From: Asterella californica
Taxonomy: Eukaryota; Streptophyta; Marchantiopsida; Marchantiales; Aytoniaceae
Direction: 5' to 3'
DNA: 64,000 nucleotides
Assembly (NCBI GenBank): GCA_036924285.1
Contig: JAYKYS010000015.1
Location: 6,386,001 to 6,450,000, forward strand
This document shows, in pieces, positions 58,462 to 64,000 of the stretch (position 1 is its first letter; every line of letters starts with the position of its first letter). Under the pieces are notes generated by a model that had not been told where the DNA came from, ran no database searches, and saw only the letters and a program-made list of their open reading frames with translations. The position numbers and the translations under genes were made by a program.

Positions 58462-61400
58462 ATGCAGAAGCTCGATGAGAAACCCAATGGAAGCCTCGAT
58501 GAGGAGAGCCAAGTACCGGTGTCCAAGCCCATCGCAATGCCTCTTTCTCCAACAGCTGACTTCTCGGATTCGTCGATAGATAAGCACGACATCGGCTTTT
58601 TACCTGTGGATATCCGTGGTCGACCTTTGCTGAATAAAGGCAAGACAGGAACATGGAAAGCAGCGGGCTTCATATTAGGTGAGTCGCGGGGCACCTCAAA
58701 ATTTTATACAGTCGTTGTACAGATTTACACTACTCATGCTTGTTGATTCTCCGAGTTCAAAATAATATATTCGATGTTTCTGTTGACAGTTTCTCCTTCT
58801 CCAGATTGAAGTCCCTAGAATACATGCATCTTCGCAAGCTGTGAAGATCATGCCTTTCATACGTAAAATGTCACACTTGTGCAATGAGGATTGAGTTTCT
58901 GCATTTAGTGAACGTCGAAATGTGAAGCGAACCGGATAAGGTATAAGATGTTCGGAATTTATCGTTATCAGTTAGATCAGTTTTCCCCTGAAACCATACG
59001 CATGAGAGGGTGAGTCATTAAGAATGCATGCCGAAGCATTAGACCCCTTGCCCTGGCTGGACGGTCTTTATACTGCGTGTCAAAAGCTAGAATCTTTGCT
59101 AAATGTCCTTGCCCCGCGGGCAAGAGTTACGACTTCCGCCGGGAGGCCGCTCACGTTTCTGCGGGCAGCTCGGGAAAATGGTCGGGGATGTTTCCCTTTT
59201 GCTTTTATTCGTTTTGGCTATGAGTTTCGGATGTAAGGAAGTTCAATACTCAAGGAAGTGATTCAAATTTCAGGAAAATAAAAGGTTAAAAATTAAAATA
59301 GTACTGTCAATTCACAAATGTGCCCGTAAGCGATCCACGGTTCTACACAAAGCTATGCTTGGATAAATTACGGCCTTTTTACTTCTTCCCGTTAGAGAAT
59401 CTTCTTCTTAGCTTTGACTGAGAGAGATATCCATGAGCCGAGAACTGCGGGAATATCAGAATCACATTAATAGAGCTAGAAACAGGTCCTGGTGGGATTC
59501 TAGGCACAATTCACTACAGAATTTGCTTTCTGCCTGTTATTCTGTACTCTTTTTTCAGTGCTATATATACAGGATCTGAAAATGTCAAGTATCATATGTC
59601 GAACCCAATTTTCCCCGAGTACTTGCCTTGCTTGAACAAGATATTAGGCTTCTCGTCTACCATGTCTTGCGGTCTCCCCAAATGAGTTGAGCAAATTTGG
59701 TGGTGAAGGGTGGCTTTCTTAGCGTTTCATTATCGGGAGACTGGTATGTGTGGGGCTGTTTTGCTTTGTAGAAATGCTAGTTTCAATCATTCTGATGTCG
59801 ACTACTGCGATTGACTGCACAAATTCCGTTGTTCTGTCTTTTCAGCCATGGAGATGGCGGAGAGAATGACCTACATGGGTTTGCTCGCCAACATGGTGTC
59901 GTATCTGGTATTCCATATTCATCTGACGTTTCCAAAGTCAAGCGACCTCGTGAACAATGTTGTCGGGGCTTCCAACCTCACCCCTTTGCTCGGTGCTTTC
60001 GTAGCCGATACTTACCTGGGTCGCTTCTGGACGATACTCATCTTTGGTGTCATCTACATATGCGTAAGTTTTCTAACATTTTTCCCCTGTTTAAATTTTA
60101 TTCTCAGAGCTAAATTAAATGTTACCGATTCGATGCTGATCTCTGCATACTGTGGAATCTGCCAACGAAACAAATGTTTTCTCCTATCATTCCTTCCCCA
60201 TCTATTTTGGTGCCAAGTGACTATTGTCAATTCCAGATTTTGCTTTGATCTCCTCCTGATGTTGTAGATCTGAGAAACGAAAGTTTGTGCAGCTGAAGGG
60301 AATCTGTTGTCATGCAAACGGAATGTTGACAGTCGTAATGCTTCTTTCTTGCGCCTGGCCCACTGTTACAGTACATGGTAGTCTTCTCTCTTCTCTAGAC
60401 AAAAACTTCCAGTTGGATAGGTGCCCATCAGTTCAGAGTTGTCTGCCCTCTTGACTCTCGATGAAATCATTAGAACCTGTTATGCATGTTTCTTCAGTCT
60501 CTTGCATGGGTGGATGGATGTCCTTGCATAACAGTTCCTGAGTCACCAGATCTCCTCTAATTAACTGGAGGGAGCTTTGCCATCCTGAGCAACGAGCTGC
60601 ACCACCCACGCAAGTGCTGGATGTCTGGATTAGATAGCTGCAACTGAGCGTGTTATTACTTCATCTTTCAGGGACTAGTGGTGCTCGTGTTGGTGGCGTT
60701 CGTTCCGTCTCTGACTCCGAGCAACAAAGGGTGCACGGAGCTTCGAGCAGCACTCGGTGCGTGCGAGCAGCCTTCAGACATTCAACTGACCGTGTTGTAC
60801 CTAGCTTTGTACATCATCGCAATCGGCACAGGCGGTATAACGCCGTGCGTTTCTGCGTTCGGAGCAGATCAGTTCGATGAGGAGGAACCTGCTGAAGTGG
60901 CCTGGTTGCCTTCTTATTTCAACGCTTTCTATTTCTTCATCAGCGTTGGTGCGCTGCTGTCATTGACGCTTGTGGTCAATATCTCCGAGAGTATCGCTTA
61001 CAAATGGGGTTTCTTCGTGACGCTTGTGGCTATGGTTGTGGCAATGATCATCTTCCTTGCTGGGACGCCCAGATACCGCCATAGATTGCCCAGTGCGAGG
61101 CTCAGTCCGCTTACGAGAATCGTTCAAGTCTTCACGGCTGCCACCAGGAAATTCCGGATCGAACTGCCAGAAGATGAAATGAATCTCTACGAAGTTTTCG
61201 ACAAAGAATCGGCTATCGTCGGGAGTCGAAAAATCGCCCACACTTCTCACTACAGGTGCTCCCTCTCTTCTCTCTCCCTCTCTCTCTCAGCAGGGCATTG
61301 GTACAATAGAATCCTTTCTGGGGAGTGGTCCCAGACATCGAACTTCTTAATCATTTAACATGATAGCATGTACTTGTATAGTAAGGATTGATAATTCAAG

Positions 61401-62500
61401 CCAAGTGCATCTTCGTCAAGGGCAAATTGACGCAGTGTATGCACGCGGGTGGGTCTCTTCGTAAGGTTCAGTCGACATGACTCGGCCAAGTCTGAGCTGG
61501 GAGCTCAGTCTTTTTCAAGTCGCATTAGAGTACAATGACGAGGGCCGGGCCTGTTGTAATGATTAATTGTACGATGTTCAGATGGTTGGACAAGGCGGCC
61601 GTGCCTACAGACAAGGAGAACGACAAGATCAACCACGCGAGTGGAGGCCCGTCTCCATGGGGACTATGCACTGTGACGCAGGTGGAAGAAGTGAAGGCGC
61701 TGCTTCGTATTATGCCTATCTGGTGCTCCGGGATCGTTCCCAACATGGCATTTATGCAAATCATAAACTTTGCACTTCAAGGTGGAACGACTATGGACCG
61801 GAAGGTCTTCAATGCGACCATCCCAGTCCCGACTTTCGCTGTGGCGGCCACGCTTCTGGTCGCCATCACTCTTCCGCTCTATGACAAGTACTTCGTCCCT
61901 CTGATGCGCAAAATCACCGGCCATAGCCGCGGCATTACTCTCCTCCAGCGTCAGGGAGCGGGCCAGATTATCATGATGTTCGGCCTGATTTCTGCGGGGA
62001 TCGCCGAAAACCGCAGACGAGCGCTAGCTTGGGATCTCGGCAAACAACTCAACCCCTTGGCGCAGCTCCCGATCAGCGCATTCTGGCTGGTGCCGGGCTT
62101 CTGTCTCGTAGGACTAGGAGAGGTATTTGCAACGGTAGGGCAACTGGAGTTCTTCTACGAGCAAGCACCGGACGCCATGCGCAGCGTGGGAGTGGCAATC
62201 TTCACTGCGAATGCTGGAGTTGGAGCTTTCGTGGGCGTGGCCACGGTGCACATCATCAACGCAATTACACCCGAGCCAGGCTGGGTGGCTATCAACATCA
62301 ACGCGGGCCACATGGACTATTATTACTTCTTTCTCGCAGTGTTTGCTCTCGTCAACTTCCTCATCTTCCTCTGGTGCGCCCATCGCTACAGGTATAAGGC
62401 TGCTCCCAAAAGCACCCGCCGTGATGCCGTCTTGCTCAAAGCGCTCCGCCAAAATCGTCACCGTGCCGATGATCATGGCGACCCCAAACCTGTCCTCTGA
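58462..62500 (+). CDS. NPF: NPF (NRT1/PTR family) proton-coupled transporter
   Basis: Four exons, 58462-58678, 59846-60063, 60672-61255 and 61582-62500, with GT/AG borders and matching phases, give about 645 residues. NPF proteins are 12-helix carriers of the major facilitator superfamily that import nitrate, peptides or hormones with protons. Seen: an N-terminal DIRGRP and KTGTWKAAGFI entry to helix 1; the proton-coupling ExxER motif (EMAER, residues 75-79); GAFVADTYLGRF; the PTR2 signature GTGGITPCVSAFGADQF at about 197-213; a long charged central loop ending with HTSHYRWLDKAA across the exon 3/4 join; and EFFYEQAPDAMRS in the C-terminal half. No break is seen. The subfamily and substrate cannot be told from sequence alone. 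Confidence 0.93.
59014..59063 (+). repeat. third copy of the dispersed repeat, in NPF intron 1
   Basis: AAGAATGCATGCCGAAGC ... CCCTTGCCCTGGCTGGACG, matching two copies at 33291-33433 in the phototropin-like gene. All three are intronic. Confidence 0.6.
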
Positions 62501-63190
62501 TGATCATTTCCAACTCTGTACATATACACATTCTTGATCATCACTTCCCAACGCCAGATGCGCACGATGACTATTGCGTATACTATTGTGGATGCAAACT
62601 TAGGACGACTACAAGTCAAAGGAAAAGCAGAAGACACCACGCAATACAGACTAAAGACAATTCATTCATCAGAATCCAAGATCCGAAAGTTCATTTTGCA
62701 GTATCTAGCTCTCAAAGCAGAGAGTGTCATTTCTTCCCGTGTTTTACAATCCTTTCTATGGGAGCGAGCAAGCAAGCAGCTGGAGTATAAGGGCGGCAAT
62801 TATTCTCCTATATTAGTGGCAGTCAAAGTTAAACACAAAGATTCCTTGACGTCCGGAAGCAAAGAATCCGTAACAACAGTTCGTACAATTTTGTTACGGT
62901 TAGTTCAACTTTGTTTACGGGCGAGGTTTATAGAGAAGTGAACTTTTGAATCCTCATAATATTACCCAAACTTATTATTTGTTATTTTTAAAAACTAAAA
63001 TCTGTAGGCTTAGCATTCAAGTTCTCATTGTAACAAATCACATCACAAACGGGTGAAAAATGAATAAGAAAACGGCGCGAGCGATTCCTTCCGGGCACCT
63101 CCGGAGGTCCCGTAGATATCATCCGTGAATGTGAAGCAGAAGTCGTAACTTCACTCCGCGAGGGAGAATATACAGAAAAGGTTAAAACTT
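62501..63190. other. downstream of the NPF gene, no gene supported
   Basis: Probably begins with the NPF 3' untranslated region. A 135-codon frame at 62534-62941 has no recognisable motif and overlaps that region. Confidence 0.4.
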
Positions 63191-63204
63191 TGACTCCCCC
63201 TATT

Positions 63205-63450
63205 ATCCTACCACGAGTAATCCATCACAACTTTGATAGAGGAATAGGACGGCAGTTGTCCTACATTGTCCTGCAAGTAATCCTACATTGTCCTAACACT
63301 AGTAATCAATCACAACTTCGATGCTTGACCGGAGAAAGAAATAGCTAGTTGGCAATTCTCCTACATTGTCCTACGAGTAATCCTACATTGTCCTACCACG
63401 AGTAATCCATCACAACTTTGATATGGGTCCCGAGAAAGAGAGCTAGTTGG
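63205..63450 (+). repeat. imperfect tandem repeats with CCTACATTGTCCTA words
   Basis: The words CTACATTGTCCTAC and GAGTAATCCATCACAACTTTGAT recur: three copies of the AATC(C/A)ATCACAACTT block (about 63217, 63307, 63402) and four of CCTACATTGTCCT. Spacing is irregular, so this is a compound repeat rather than a clean satellite. Confidence 0.75.
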
Positions 63451-64000
63451 ATGCTTATATGAGTTATCTTTAAATTGTCCCAATTTAGTTACAAGTGGAG
63501 TATGAGAATATAACCTTGAGATTTAAATAAATTTAGTTCAGAGCAAATAATTTCGCACACTTTTGCTTCAGATTGTTCTACCTTGTTATCCCCTATCAAG
63601 GAACAAACATAAAGATGAGGTATATCTCAAACAAGAAAGAAGGTCAAAGGAGCATTGATAACAGAGAGAACATCATGATTATGAACTTTGTCAATGCGTA
63701 TAGAGTCCGTATACTTCCTTTTGGGCGTTGAATAGAATTCCACCCATAATAAAGGTGTAAACTCCTCCATGTGAAAAGTTCATAATAACCGTCTATCCGA
63801 AAGTGGTGATAACCGTCATCAAACTGTTTACTCGACAAGATGTGAGAATAAGAATCTGGGGAAGCTGTTGTAAAGTTGTTTGGAACGAAGCTCTTGGAAA
63901 TAGTTAGGAACGGAAAAGCTACCAAAACCCTCCATATCCATGGAAGATTATGCTAATTGCCTCGTGGGTCAATACTTTGTTAGGAACTTTACTCCAGCAC
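63451..64000. other. end of window, no gene supported
   Basis: AT-rich DNA. A minus-strand frame at 63925-63644 (93 codons) matches nothing I recognise. Confidence 0.35.

Noticed and set aside
61535..61581. In-frame extension upstream of NPF exon 4
   Set aside because: The HTSHYR/WLDKAA join at 61255/61582 restores the family motif exactly; the upstream ATG is intronic.
40080..64000. Complete LOV2 or kinase domain downstream
   Set aside because: No GRNCRFLQG, FWNLFHLQ, DLKPEN or DFD-type motifs were seen by eye in any frame; short exons could still be missed without a profile search.

Overview
The window looks like nuclear DNA of a land plant. It carries genes interrupted by kilobase-scale introns with GT/AG borders, arabinogalactan peptides with GPI-anchor signals, a phototropin-type LOV gene, an NPF (NRT1/PTR) transporter and decayed Ty3/gypsy retrotransposons. 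The LOV gene and the intron architecture would suit a seedless plant such as a bryophyte, but the sequence alone does not fix the species.

Layout. Positions 325-8314 hold a large inverted duplication: two near-identical arabinogalactan-peptide (AG-peptide) genes, each with its own TATA box, leader and 3' region, face each other across about 5 kb of AT-rich DNA that includes a 60-bp minisatellite. A third, more diverged AG-peptide gene lies at 10.4-10.6 kb. Positions 15388-21416 are a full-length, inactivated Ty3/gypsy chromovirus with 5-bp target-site duplications; its LTRs carry dense heat-shock-element-like TTCnnGAA arrays. A second, more decayed gypsy reverse-transcriptase relic follows at about 22.0-22.8 kb. 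I find no convincing gene at 22.8-28.5 kb.

Positions 28541-40013 can be assembled as a five-exon phototropin-like gene with the N-terminal phototropin motifs, a complete LOV1 domain and a long Ser/Arg-rich linker. It stops just where LOV2 should begin. Immediately after the stop, in a shifted frame, are about 22 codons that resemble the start of LOV2 and end at a good splice donor, so the gene seems to have lost LOV2 and the kinase. Its introns contain a pogo/Tigger-like MITE, a 41-bp near-perfect palindrome, and a collinear degraded copy of the DNA around exon 2.

Positions 42-48 kb are rich in CTTCT/GAAGA motifs, with what looks like a broken reading frame on the minus strand. At 51.5 kb a possible last exon of a GPI-anchored protein lies on the minus strand. 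Positions 58462-62500 form a four-exon NPF transporter gene that reads as intact. The remainder is intergenic or repeat-derived DNA in which I can support no gene.
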